DNA from: a bacterium
GTDB taxonomy: Bacteria; Patescibacteriota; Microgenomatia; Levybacterales; UBA12049
DNA length: 27,253 nucleotides
NCBI GenBank assembly: GCA_021784535.1
Contig: JAJYHW010000009.1
Coordinates: forward strand, 1 to 27,253
Reading direction: 5' to 3'
The position numbers were made by a program, and so were the translations under genes. The notes under the pieces are model-generated. The model was given only the letters and a program-made list of their open reading frames with translations, was not told the DNA's origin and searched no databases. Shown here in pieces: positions 15,395 through 24,065 of the stretch; within the stretch, counting starts at the first letter, position 1; the number at the start of each line of letters is the position of its first letter.

Positions 15395-16836
15395 GGCAGT
15401 CTTGGGAATAATGACTTAGTGCTTTTAATCTTCGGTCCTTTAAATTGCTCAAGAATTTTTTGAGAAGTTTCCGGCATAAAAGGCTGAATTTGTCGAGCTA
15501 AAGAACGGAGCATATCTATTTCTTGCTGAAGTGTTAATTTAAGTTTACTTTCTTCTTTTATGAGCCAGGGCGCGTTATCATTAATATGTTTATCAAGTAC
15601 TGACAATCGGACATTCCAAAGGTTTTGCAGTACAACATTAAATTCGAATTTTTCAAAAGCTTCGGTAACTTCTTCTGAATAGATTGCTTCTAAAGGTTTT
15701 TCTTCTTCAAACTCGAATCCAGAGTTTTCTGCTAATCTTGCCACTCTCGCAGCTGCATTTCCCAACCCGTTTGCCAAATCGGCATTGTAGGCTATCTTGA
15801 ACTTTTCTTCAGAAAAATCACCGTCTGAGAAAGGTGAGAAATATTTTAAGAAATAAAACCTGAGTGCATCTGCGCCGTATCTATTGATTAATTCAATCGG
15901 ATCGATAACATTACCAAGTGTTTTTGACATTTTCTGGCCGTTGACGGTGAAATACTCGTGTACAAGGAGTTTTTTCGGCAGTTTAAGTCCAGCAGACAGT
16001 AAAAATGCCGGCCAATATACTGCATGAAATCTTATTATCCCTTTGCCGATCACATGGACATCCGCGGGCCACCATTTTTTGTATTCTTCTTCATTCCACC
16101 CAAAGCCTACACCGCTTTGATAAATGTTGAGGGCATCAAACCATACATATATCCTTTGTGAGTCATCACCGGGAACAGGGACACCCCAATTTTTTGCCCT
16201 TTCATTACTTCGTGAAATGCTGATGTCCTCAAGGCCTTTTTTGACAAATGACAGAACTTCGTTTCTTCTGAAATCAGGAACTATTTGAAAGTTATGCGAT
16301 TCGATTAAATCAAGAATTTTTTCTGTATAGCTTGAAAGTTTAAAAAAATAATTTTCTTCTTCAACTTCTTCAAGCGGTTTGCCAGGATGCTCATAGCACT
16401 CGCCGTTTTCATCTAATTCATCCCTTGTATAAAAGAGTTCGCAGCCGACACAATAGATTCCTTTGTATTTCTTTTTATAAATATCGCCATTTTTTTGGCA
16501 TAACTCCCAGAGTTTTTGAGAAGCGGGAAAATGGTGTGCCTGGTCACTGCCTTTTTGGAAAACATCAAATTGGACGTTGAGTTTTTTTGCAAGATTTTCA
16601 AAGAGCGTAGTGTTGCTGTCGACAAATTCCTGTACCGGCATTTTTTCTTTTTCTGCTGCTTGGACGTTTTTGAGTGCATTTTCATCACCGCCTGAGAGCA
16701 TATGGGTATCAAAGCCTTTTAATCGATGATAACGCGCTACACTATCAGTCTGTATAAATTCGAGTGCGTGGCCGATGTGAGGTTTTGCATTAACATACGG
16801 AATAGCTGTTGTGATATAGAATTTTGACTTAGCCAT
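15391..16836 (-). CDS. metG: Methionyl-tRNA synthetase
   Basis: Class I synthetase that charges tRNA-Met. PHIGHALEF (19-27) carries the HIGH motif and NGQKMSKTLGN (299-309) the KMSKS motif; VWFDALNIYQS and GKGIIRFHAVYWPAFLL are further conserved catalytic blocks. The connective peptide has CVGC (129-132) and, where a second Cys pair would be expected, CYEH (147-150), a Cys/His variant of the zinc knuckle. At 481 residues it lacks the C-terminal tRNA-binding (EMAP-like) extension seen in many bacteria. It overlaps tatD by 4 bp and starts 75 bp after the membrane-anchored Clp ATPase gene on the same strand. Confidence 0.96.
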   Translation of the reverse strand: MAKSKFYITTAIPYVNAKPHIGHALEFIQTDSVARYHRLKGFDTHMLSGGDENALKNVQAAEKEKMPVQEFVDSNTTLFENLAKKLNVQFDVFQKGSDQAHHFPASQKLWELCQKNGDIYKKKYKGIYCVGCELFYTRDELDENGECYEHPGKPLEEVEEENYFFKLSSYTEKILDLIESHNFQIVPDFRRNEVLSFVKKGLEDISISRSNERAKNWGVPVPGDDSQRIYVWFDALNIYQSGVGFGWNEEEYKKWWPADVHVIGKGIIRFHAVYWPAFLLSAGLKLPKKLLVHEYFTVNGQKMSKTLGNVIDPIELINRYGADALRFYFLKYFSPFSDGDFSEEKFKIAYNADLANGLGNAAARVARLAENSGFEFEEEKPLEAIYSEEVTEAFEKFEFNVVLQNLWNVRLSVLDKHINDNAPWLIKEESKLKLTLQQEIDMLRSLARQIQPFMPETSQKILEQFKGPKIKSTKSLFPRLP

Positions 16837-16911
16837 AGATACTTTGAAATTTTAGCATAATGCGATTATCATTGCGAGGGCTGGATAAAGATCGCATAGT
16901 ATATGCTATTT

Positions 16912-19320
16912 TTAGACAATCCCTACATGAAGAGCGCCGGTTCCGTCAAGTGAAAAAGTGACTGTCTTACCGCGATCAATTTCTCTGGTCAACCGCTTTT
17001 GTGCGATAAGATCTTCAATGGTATCCTGAATATATCGGCGAAGCGGACGGGCACCAAAATCTTTATCAAATCCTTCCCGCGCGATTTTCGCAATTACCGC
17101 GTCATCAAAATAAATCTTAATATCCTGTTTTTCCATGGCTTTCTTGAGCTGACTGAGAAGTAATTTTACAATTGCAGTCACCTGTTCCTGTCCCAAAGGT
17201 TTAAAGATTACGATATCATCAAAACGATTTAAAAGCTCTGGTTTGAAAATTCCTTTTGATTGTAGTTGATCAAGTAGTTTGTGCTGGAAATTCCGGTCAA
17301 TTGGTGTTCCTTTTTCTATTTCTTCTCGAATAAACTCAGATCCGGCATTGGAAGTAGCAATAATGATTGCGTTGCGAAATGATACCGTATTACCTTTATT
17401 ATCCGTCAGTCGGCCGTCGTCAAAAACCTGAAGAAACAAATTGTGAATTTTTGGATTTGCTTTTTCAAACTCATCCAGAAGTATGAGGGATGCCGGATTA
17501 TCGTGAATTTTATCAGTCAGCTCGCCTCGCTCATCTCCTTCGCCTGGAGGCGCACCCAATAACCGTTTGAGGCCATCATCATCGGTATACTCACTCATAT
17601 CAAGACGGATCATGTTTTTTTCACCCTTGTAATAAAAATCAGCAAGTGATTTGGCGGTTTCTGTCTTGCCTACACCTGTCGGACCCAAAAAAAGGAACGA
17701 AATAGGCCGCTCGCTGGTTGTCATTCCTGAGCGGAGTCGTCGCATAGCTTCACTCACCGCCTTAATTGCATCATCTTGAGCTATGACACGCAGGTGCAAT
17801 GTGTCTTCAAGATGCAGCAGTATCTGAATTTCATTTCCTGTGGGAAGAGAAATTGCTACATGACTTGTCTGTTCTACTTTTTTCACAACGTCTTCCTCCA
17901 GTACCATTTTATGACCGGTCTTTTCAAACTTTTTCCGGCCTGGGTCACGAGAGACGATATTGGCAACGTCTTCAAGAAGAGAGACAGCACTCCCCGGTAA
18001 TACCTCATCTTGATAAAAGCGTTCGGATAATTCAACCGCGCTCAAAATCGCACGATAACTTACGATGACTTCGTATTTTTTTTCAATATGCTCTGCCTCG
18101 CCAAGTACCATCTGAATGGCATTATCATGCTCCGGCTCTGCAAGAGAGATGACAGTAAAAACTTCTCTCAATGGATTTTTTTCCATGTAAGTTTTATACG
18201 CTCCAGTGGACATCGTTGCGATAATCGGCATCGCACCGCCTTTCAGATACGGCAATAATGCACCGGATAAATCTAACCCGTACGATGAAGCACCCAGAAT
18301 ATTTTGGAATTCAGGGATATAGAGAAAAACATCATTGGCATGAGAAACCTCGGCAATAATCTCCTGCAAGCGCGACTCAAGATCGCTTCTGTTTGTTGCG
18401 CCGGCAGTCAGTGCGCCAACCAGAAGCTGCAAAACACGTTTGTAGTTAAGCCAGCCACCTAAATTACCCTCAAAACTATGATATGCAAGTGCTTTTACTA
18501 GATTTTCCTTTCCTGATCCGATATCACCGATCAGCAGAACATTATTATTTTCAAGCTTTGTCAAAGATTCAAGAAGTGTTCCGAATTCTTTTTCTCTCCC
18601 GCCGATTAATGGATCTTCGCGCAAGGCATATGAAGTGAACTGTGCTGTATATTTTTTTGTTTCATACGTCCAGCCTGATACAAGCGCTTCACCTATTCCT
18701 TCGCCAGAAAAATGTACCCGGAACTTTTTCGGGTTTTCTTCTTCCGGCATAACTTTTCTCACCCAAGAGACAATATTGGCAAGATCTGCAATTTTGAGTT
18801 GCTTGGCAAAAAAAAGCTTGGTCTCTTTTTCAATAAGAAAAAGATAGGCGATAAATACATCAAGTGTTGTGACGTACTTGCCTTTAAAAGTTTGTGCTGT
18901 TGCAAAGGCACTTTCTGCAAGAACATCTTTGGAAACAGTGGTAAAAGCAAGTTCCTTACGCGTGATATTTGTTTTTTCCATTACCAGCTGCACTTGCGGG
19001 TATGAAATCAGTTCTTTTATAATTCCTTCGGTATTTTTCTGTGTTACAAAACCCGTTAAAGCATGCAGAGTAAAAGAGTTATATTTTGTTTCCTTCTTAT
19101 TTTTCGCAACCGGAACAGATGGAGCTATTCTGCTTATTTTATAATGAAAAAATACTTCAATCATGACAAAAAGATTAAAGAGGAAGACAGCAAAATCCGG
19201 TGAATTATTGTTGCTGATAAGAAATACGATAAGTAAAAGCAGCAAGGTAAATACAAGTAAACGAATACTTCGAAGCAGCGCAGTCCGGTAAAATTGATAA
19301 AATCGAGCGTATAAATACAT
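16912..19320 (-). CDS. Membrane-anchored Clp/HSP100-like AAA+ ATPase with degenerate first ATPase domain
   Basis: Numbered from ATG 19320 (802 residues). Two hydrophobic helices (about 20-38 and 42-60) anchor it, then a divergent Clp N-like helical domain (about 90-190). The first AAA domain is decayed: Walker A is GDIGSGKEN (Glu where Thr/Ser belongs) and Walker B is VFLYIPEF (Pro for the Asp). The second is intact: GPTGVGKTETAK (about 546-557), LILLDEFEKA (about 612-621), TSNAG and sensor 2 GARPLRRYIQ (about 756-765). Its pore loop reads GAPPGEGDERGELTD instead of the usual GAPPGYVGYEEGGQLTE, so the substrate-gripping Tyr is missing. It may be a regulatory or scaffold ATPase rather than an unfoldase. 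An upstream TTG at 19350 would overlap the previous stop by 4 bp but lies in a heptanucleotide array; I prefer the ATG. Confidence 0.9.
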   Translation of the reverse strand: MYLYARFYQFYRTALLRSIRLLVFTLLLLLIVFLISNNNSPDFAVFLFNLFVMIEVFFHYKISRIAPSVPVAKNKKETKYNSFTLHALTGFVTQKNTEGIIKELISYPQVQLVMEKTNITRKELAFTTVSKDVLAESAFATAQTFKGKYVTTLDVFIAYLFLIEKETKLFFAKQLKIADLANIVSWVRKVMPEEENPKKFRVHFSGEGIGEALVSGWTYETKKYTAQFTSYALREDPLIGGREKEFGTLLESLTKLENNNVLLIGDIGSGKENLVKALAYHSFEGNLGGWLNYKRVLQLLVGALTAGATNRSDLESRLQEIIAEVSHANDVFLYIPEFQNILGASSYGLDLSGALLPYLKGGAMPIIATMSTGAYKTYMEKNPLREVFTVISLAEPEHDNAIQMVLGEAEHIEKKYEVIVSYRAILSAVELSERFYQDEVLPGSAVSLLEDVANIVSRDPGRKKFEKTGHKMVLEEDVVKKVEQTSHVAISLPTGNEIQILLHLEDTLHLRVIAQDDAIKAVSEAMRRLRSGMTTSERPISFLFLGPTGVGKTETAKSLADFYYKGEKNMIRLDMSEYTDDDGLKRLLGAPPGEGDERGELTDKIHDNPASLILLDEFEKANPKIHNLFLQVFDDGRLTDNKGNTVSFRNAIIIATSNAGSEFIREEIEKGTPIDRNFQHKLLDQLQSKGIFKPELLNRFDDIVIFKPLGQEQVTAIVKLLLSQLKKAMEKQDIKIYFDDAVIAKIAREGFDKDFGARPLRRYIQDTIEDLIAQKRLTREIDRGKTVTFSLDGTGALHVGIV

Positions 19321-19326
19321 AGAAAT

Positions 19327-19361
19327 GAAGATCCAAGATCTTAGATTCAAGATTTAATAAA
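19327..19361. repeat. Heptanucleotide tandem array between two membrane-protein genes
   Basis: Units on the + strand: GAAGATC, CAAGATC, TTAGATT, CAAGATT, then the weaker TAATAAA. It covers the junction of the 110-residue membrane protein and the membrane-anchored Clp ATPase, including the candidate TTG start. Confidence 0.6.
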
Positions 19362-19679
19362 TAATAATGTTATTGTCGCAATCGGGAACATGATGTATGC
19401 TGCAAAAATACTGATTTCTATAATAAGCAAAAGCATCAAAAGAAAAAGATCAGCAATGATAAAAAAGGTTTTGACCACCATGCCCATTGCCCTTGAAAAA
19501 CCTACCAATCCCTGCCGGTATTCATTTTTAAGCGGTTGGAAAAATGTTCTTACGAAAAGAGGCAGGGAAAAAAGCTGAAGAAATGCGCGATTCACAGACA
19601 TAAAAAAGGCAAATAAAGCAACAGGGCTCTCAAAAAACCAGAATTTTAAAAATAGTACAGGTATTGCAAGGTAATTCAT
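19347..19679 (-). CDS. Small membrane protein of the Clp/secretion cluster
   Basis: 110 residues, with hydrophobic segments near 2-30, perhaps 32-46, and a long one at about 73-107. A polar middle (PLKNEYRQGLVGFSRAMGMV) separates them. No domain is recognised. Its start lies directly after a perfect inverted repeat that contains a TATACT -10-like box, and its end abuts the membrane-anchored Clp ATPase. The position suggests that it is a membrane partner of that ATPase, but the sequence itself does not show this. Confidence 0.7.
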   Translation of the reverse strand: MNYLAIPVLFLKFWFFESPVALFAFFMSVNRAFLQLFSLPLFVRTFFQPLKNEYRQGLVGFSRAMGMVVKTFFIIADLFLLMLLLIIEISIFAAYIMFPIATITLLFIKS

Positions 19680-19682
19680 AAC

Positions 19683-19710
19683 AGTATAACCACATGCTCG
19701 CGGTTATACT
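19683..19710 (-). promoter_or_regulatory. Perfect inverted repeat at the start of the small membrane protein gene
   Basis: Nine-bp arms AGTATAACC (19683-19691) and GGTTATACT (19702-19710) flank a 10-base loop. The minus-strand copy of TATACT ends three bases before the ATG at 19679, so a transcript from it would be leaderless. It may be an operator overlapping a promoter, or an RNA hairpin covering the start. Confidence 0.5.
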
Positions 19711-19736
19711 TCTAGTATATGAGGATGGGTGGGAAA

Positions 19737-19808
19737 TTACAATGAGACTTCAATTCTTACATCTTTTTTCCCTGGAGCGCTATCAAGAATGTAAATCTTT
19801 TCTGGCAC
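19737..19808 (-). CDS. Possible 23-residue microORF coupled to the large Clp ATPase
   Basis: The TAG of the 1401-residue ATPase gene overlaps a GTG by one base (TAGTG). That GTG opens a 23-codon frame that ends in TAA and reads protein-like: EKIYILDSAPGKKDVRIEV in its centre. It could be a coupled micropeptide or the displaced C-terminus of an older, longer ATPase after a frame change. Too short to judge by composition alone. Confidence 0.3.
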   Translation of the reverse strand: MPEKIYILDSAPGKKDVRIEVSL

Positions 19809-22800
19809 TATTCTACCTCTTCCTGTCTGGACTGGGGGGCGACATAGCCCATTGGACGTGAGCTGGCCGGGATGCCTGAATAATTATAGGCATTTGCAGA
19901 CTGCATGAGTGAGTCATCGGCGGCAGCTGTTGTATTCACAGGAGAGCTGTCTATTGTTGTTGAAATAGACGCCGGACTTACTGAGTCTACCGATTGGGGT
20001 TGGGTCAAGATCCCTGAGTCATTTTGTGGTTGAGGCAATGGAGCAGTTGCAGATGGAGGAGTCGGAGGCACTATTTCACCAGTTGGCGTTTGAAATGTAA
20101 CAGGTCGTTGAGCGATTGGTGTTTGTGCTGTTACTCCAGCAGATTGCCCTGTATCAGATGCGGAATCAGCCGCTGATGCTGCGGGAGTAGTAGTACTGAC
20201 TTGTGGTGATTGCGTATCCGTATCTGCTTGTTCGGTTTGCGTTGAAGAATTCGAAACTTGCTGCGCTGATACTACCGCAACAGGAATCATGCCGAGTAAT
20301 GTCATAACTATTTCAGCTACTTCATCATGCTGCTCTTTTGCCTTGAGTAATTGATCGAGCAACTGCTTTATTGATTCATCTGTTGTATCTTCTTTCACAC
20401 TAAGGACTGCTGAGGCGATTTGATTTCCTTTTTGTCCTGCTGTATTTATCTTGGTTTGTAACTCAGTATATTGTTCCTTTTCTTGCGGAGTTGACGAGCT
20501 CGCTGGGTTTACAAGCAATAGTAATGTTTTCTTTAATTTTCTCAACGGCTCACGTTCGATTGCATCATTGATGTTTTTCAGCACGTCTTTTGCCAATGCA
20601 TCGCCCTGGTTTGCAGTTTTTTCAAGTTGTTCTTTTAGTTGTTTGATATCTGCATCTGAAGTCATCTCGGTAAGAGAAAGCATTGATGATGCCAAAGTAT
20701 TACCGGATTTATCGGCTTGTTTAATTTTTTCATATAATTGAGCAAATGCTGCCTTATCTTCTGGATCAGCAAGATAGAGTGGATTAAGAATCATTTGTAA
20801 TTCTTTTTTAAATTGCGTTACCGGTTCAGCCTGACGCGCCATATCTGCTTCCTGTGCGATTTCTTTATTAACGGTTAAGAGAATTTCTGTTGCGAGATCA
20901 TTGTCATTTGCCGTGCCCGTACGCAGCGTTTCCATTAACTCATCAATCGCGTTCGCGGGCGTTGTGTCATTAACTGACATGAGCTTGAGTGCTAATGGAT
21001 TTTTTCGTTGGCTTTCCTGAGTTACTTTGTCATGCAGTTCCATGAAATGTAGTTTCTTTGCCGGCTGAATAATCTCATCAGGATGAATAATTTGCTGGAC
21101 AATATGATTTAAAAGCATTGCTGCTTGAATCTGATGAGCCACGTTTGCTGCCAGATTCAGCATAGCTGTTGCCATAGCATCTCCTTTGCTCTTTGCAGCA
21201 TGTAGCTCCTCACGAATTGTTTGAATGTGCGTTAGGGGCGTTGCGATATTTGTTTCCAGAATTTCATTTGCTGTTTTATTATTTTTGACTCTTTCCTTTA
21301 CTATCAAATCATGTACTTCCATAAATTGTTGTCTATCGTTTGCTTGAGAGACAGTATCAGGATGATTCAGCTCGACAATGAACGTTCTGAATTGCTCATC
21401 GGTCATCGGAGCAATATCTGCAATTCCTCCGGATTTGGTAAAGAAGAATTCGTTTGTGCTATCACTAAAATCAATTACGATGGTATCGCCAGATATGAAT
21501 TTTTTAGAAATGAGTGCCAAAGCAATCGGATTTTCTATCGCTGTCTGAATAAGTCTTCGAAGCGGACGTGCGCCATATACCGGATCATATCCGTCTTTTG
21601 CAAGCTGTCCTATGGCACGTTCTGTAATTTGCAGATTGAATCCCTGCTCTTTTAATAATTTTGCAGTTTTTGCGATACCAAGACGCGTAATCCCGGCCAT
21701 ATGTTCTGGCTGGAGAGGCTTAAAAATAACCACTTCATCAAAACGATTCAGCAGCTCAGGGCGGAAAAATTTTGTTAATTCGTCACGGACAATTCCCTGC
21801 AGTTCTTTAAAATTCTTTTCAAATTCTTCAGGGGATTTCTTTATCTTCGGGTCTTGTGTGCTCAAATGTTGTTGAATTGCAGAGCTCCCGATGTTTGATG
21901 TGCAAATAACGATCGTATTTTTAAAAGAAATTGTATTTCCTTTATTATCAGTTAACCGGCCATCTTCAAGCAATTGTAATAGAATATTGAATACATCAGG
22001 ATGTGCTTTTTCAATTTCATCAAGAAGTACAATTGAGTATGGTTTTTTTCTGACTGCTTCAGTGAGTTGTCCCCCTTCTTCGTAGCCGACATAGCCCGGA
22101 GGCGCGCCGATCAGCTTGGCAACTTCATGTTTTTCCATGTATTCAGACATATCAAGTCGCGCCATTGCGTCATCGCGACCAAAAAGAAGTTCTGCCAATG
22201 TCTTTGCAAGCTCTGTTTTTCCCACACCTGTCGGACCGAGAAATACAAAAGAGGCAATCGGACGGTTTGCGGCCGCAAGCCCGATTCTTCCTCGACGTAC
22301 TGCTTCTGAGACAGCAACTACTGCCTCTTCCTGATCAATCAGCCGCTGATGAATTCTGTCTTCGAGTTTGAGTAATTTTTCGCTTTCATCTTCAGTCAAT
22401 TTGGTAATCGGTATACCTGTCCACGCACTTACTACTTTTTCGATATCTTCTTTTTTTACCGTCGGATCATTTTTTAGACGATTTCCCGCGTCGAGTTGCA
22501 ATTTTACCTCTGAGGCTGCCTCATCAAGCAAATCAACCGCTTTATCAGGCAGATATCGCTCGCCGATATATTTTTTTGAAAGCTTTACGCATTCTCTTAA
22601 CGCGTCATCAGGCAAAGAAATGTTATGAAATTTTTCATACTTCGGACGAATGACTTTCAGCATTTCAAAGGCATTTTCTTCACTTGGTTCCTCAGCGGTA
22701 ACCGGTTGAAATCTTCGTTCGAAAGCCTTATCTTTCTCGAAATTCTTCCGGTATTCAATGGTTGTTGTAGCTCCGATTAATTGGAAATGTCCGCGAGCCA

Positions 22801-24013
22801 GATGAGGTTTTATAATATTTGCGGCATTCATCCCGCCATCTTCGCCTGTCCCCATCAACGCATGAATTTCATCGATAAATAAAATGATGTTGTTGTTTGA
22901 GCTCAACACTTCATTGATAACGCCACGCAGGCGCTCTTCAAACTCTCCTCTGTGACTCGCGCCAGCAACAAGAGAGGCTACATCAAGCTGGAAAATTCTT
23001 TTGTCCTGTAATTCTTTCGGAACAGCGCCTTGGACAATTTTTTGCGCTAGGCCTTCAACGATAGCAGTTTTACCGACACCTGTTTCTCCGATAATAATCG
23101 GATTGTTTTTTGTCCTTCGGAGCAGAATATGAATAATGCGATCGATTTCTTTATCTCTGCCAGCAATCGGATCAAGTCTACCTGCCCGAGCCTCTTCTGT
23201 TAAATTGATACCGTATTTTTCAAGAAGCATTCGCTTGCCGTATGATACAGTCGGACTTTGAGAAAATTTTTCCACAACTGTTTCTTTTTTTAAGTTATGT
23301 TTCTGAAGATAAGTTGCGGTACGGTAATTTGTCGAGAAAAGGACAATTAAAATGTCTTCCGGCGTAACAAAATTGGCACCACGCATTTTTGCATCACGAT
23401 ATGCCTGTTCAAATATTTCTTGTGAAATTTTATTAAGCTCTGGCTGTCCTTCATATGTCCCCATTTTTTCATCTGTTTGAATTTCTTTGGAGAGGATGCC
23501 GCCGTCTGTTCCCATCTCGCTAAGCATGTTGTAGACCTGCTGGTCATACAAAAGTCCCAAAAGTAGTTGTTCGGGTTCAATAGTTTGTTGTTTGATACGA
23601 TGCGCCTCTTCTCGCGCGCGTGTCAATACTTGCGCAGAACGTGAATCAACATGACTTAAAGAATCCATGGCGCTCTTATTTTGCGTTGAACTTAATGGAT
23701 CTGATTGAGAAGTATCACTGTCTGGTACTCCGGGGAGCGGCAAGGGGTTTGCCGTTTCTGTGTTGCCAATATTTTCCGACTGAACTCCTGAAAGATTTGC
23801 TGCAACAGGTGATTGTGGCGTGGATGAAAAGACAGAAGGAGTAGTTGTTCCTGCAAAAGGCGACGTTTGTGTTGGTGTTAATGATGAAACAGGGTCATCT
23901 GCCGGCATGTTTTGTGGCTGAATTGCCGAAACTGACTGTGTCGTTCTCAAGGGCGAAACGGCAGGTACAGCATTATCCTGATCTTGTTCTTTTTTGAAAA
24001 TATTTCCAAACAT
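19808..24013 (-). CDS. Large Clp/HSP100 ATPase with C-terminal helical repeats
   Basis: Hexameric AAA+ protein unfoldase or disaggregase family, 1401 residues against the usual 750-860. Residues 1-118 are Pro/Ser/Thr/Gln-rich. A Clp N domain follows (about 122-255; RAREEAHRIKQQTIEPEQLL). AAA domain 1 has Walker A GETGVGKT (309-316), Walker B IILFIDEIHA (376-385) and the FERRF arginine-finger block. The coiled-coil middle domain of ClpB/ClpC is absent (only about 20 residues between domains). AAA domain 2 has GPTGVGKTELAK (593-604), pore loop GAPPGYVGYEEGGQLTE (637-653), IVLLDEIEKA and GARPLRRLIQ. No obvious ClpP-docking tripeptide is visible in the usual loop. Domain-1 pore loop is GASHRGEFEER, His for the usual Tyr. 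Residues 873-1243 are four repeats shared with the VirB6-like protein; 1244-1401 is low-complexity. A purine-rich AAAGAG precedes the ATG. Confidence 0.93.
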   Translation of the reverse strand: MFGNIFKKEQDQDNAVPAVSPLRTTQSVSAIQPQNMPADDPVSSLTPTQTSPFAGTTTPSVFSSTPQSPVAANLSGVQSENIGNTETANPLPLPGVPDSDTSQSDPLSSTQNKSAMDSLSHVDSRSAQVLTRAREEAHRIKQQTIEPEQLLLGLLYDQQVYNMLSEMGTDGGILSKEIQTDEKMGTYEGQPELNKISQEIFEQAYRDAKMRGANFVTPEDILIVLFSTNYRTATYLQKHNLKKETVVEKFSQSPTVSYGKRMLLEKYGINLTEEARAGRLDPIAGRDKEIDRIIHILLRRTKNNPIIIGETGVGKTAIVEGLAQKIVQGAVPKELQDKRIFQLDVASLVAGASHRGEFEERLRGVINEVLSSNNNIILFIDEIHALMGTGEDGGMNAANIIKPHLARGHFQLIGATTTIEYRKNFEKDKAFERRFQPVTAEEPSEENAFEMLKVIRPKYEKFHNISLPDDALRECVKLSKKYIGERYLPDKAVDLLDEAASEVKLQLDAGNRLKNDPTVKKEDIEKVVSAWTGIPITKLTEDESEKLLKLEDRIHQRLIDQEEAVVAVSEAVRRGRIGLAAANRPIASFVFLGPTGVGKTELAKTLAELLFGRDDAMARLDMSEYMEKHEVAKLIGAPPGYVGYEEGGQLTEAVRKKPYSIVLLDEIEKAHPDVFNILLQLLEDGRLTDNKGNTISFKNTIVICTSNIGSSAIQQHLSTQDPKIKKSPEEFEKNFKELQGIVRDELTKFFRPELLNRFDEVVIFKPLQPEHMAGITRLGIAKTAKLLKEQGFNLQITERAIGQLAKDGYDPVYGARPLRRLIQTAIENPIALALISKKFISGDTIVIDFSDSTNEFFFTKSGGIADIAPMTDEQFRTFIVELNHPDTVSQANDRQQFMEVHDLIVKERVKNNKTANEILETNIATPLTHIQTIREELHAAKSKGDAMATAMLNLAANVAHQIQAAMLLNHIVQQIIHPDEIIQPAKKLHFMELHDKVTQESQRKNPLALKLMSVNDTTPANAIDELMETLRTGTANDNDLATEILLTVNKEIAQEADMARQAEPVTQFKKELQMILNPLYLADPEDKAAFAQLYEKIKQADKSGNTLASSMLSLTEMTSDADIKQLKEQLEKTANQGDALAKDVLKNINDAIEREPLRKLKKTLLLLVNPASSSTPQEKEQYTELQTKINTAGQKGNQIASAVLSVKEDTTDESIKQLLDQLLKAKEQHDEVAEIVMTLLGMIPVAVVSAQQVSNSSTQTEQADTDTQSPQVSTTTPAASAADSASDTGQSAGVTAQTPIAQRPVTFQTPTGEIVPPTPPSATAPLPQPQNDSGILTQPQSVDSVSPASISTTIDSSPVNTTAAADDSLMQSANAYNYSGIPASSRPMGYVAPQSRQEEVE
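20285..21397 (-). repeat. Four copies of a roughly 90-residue helical repeat in the Clp ATPase
   Basis: Units at about 21125-21397, 20843-21124, 20549-20842 and 20285-20548. Each has an early [N/H]P step (NHPD, IHPD, LNPL, VNPA), then a core such as GNTLASSMLSLTEMTSDADI or GNQIASAVLSVKEDTTDESI, then a second helix with a GDALAKDVL-like end. Units 3 and 4 are the closest to each other. Confidence 0.8.
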
Positions 24014-24065
24014 ACTACTCTTTCTATTAAATACTAAATAATGCCAAACAGCAAGTCTTTCTTTA

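Noticed and set aside
16865..16911. Terminator between the membrane-anchored Clp ATPase and metG
   Set aside because: GCATA/TATGC with a T-rich tail is oriented for + strand transcripts, but the genes on both sides are on the minus strand.
22111..22334. Open frames opposite or out of frame with the large Clp ATPase gene
   Set aside because: They lie entirely within the conserved AAA domain coding sequence in other frames and show no recognisable protein features.
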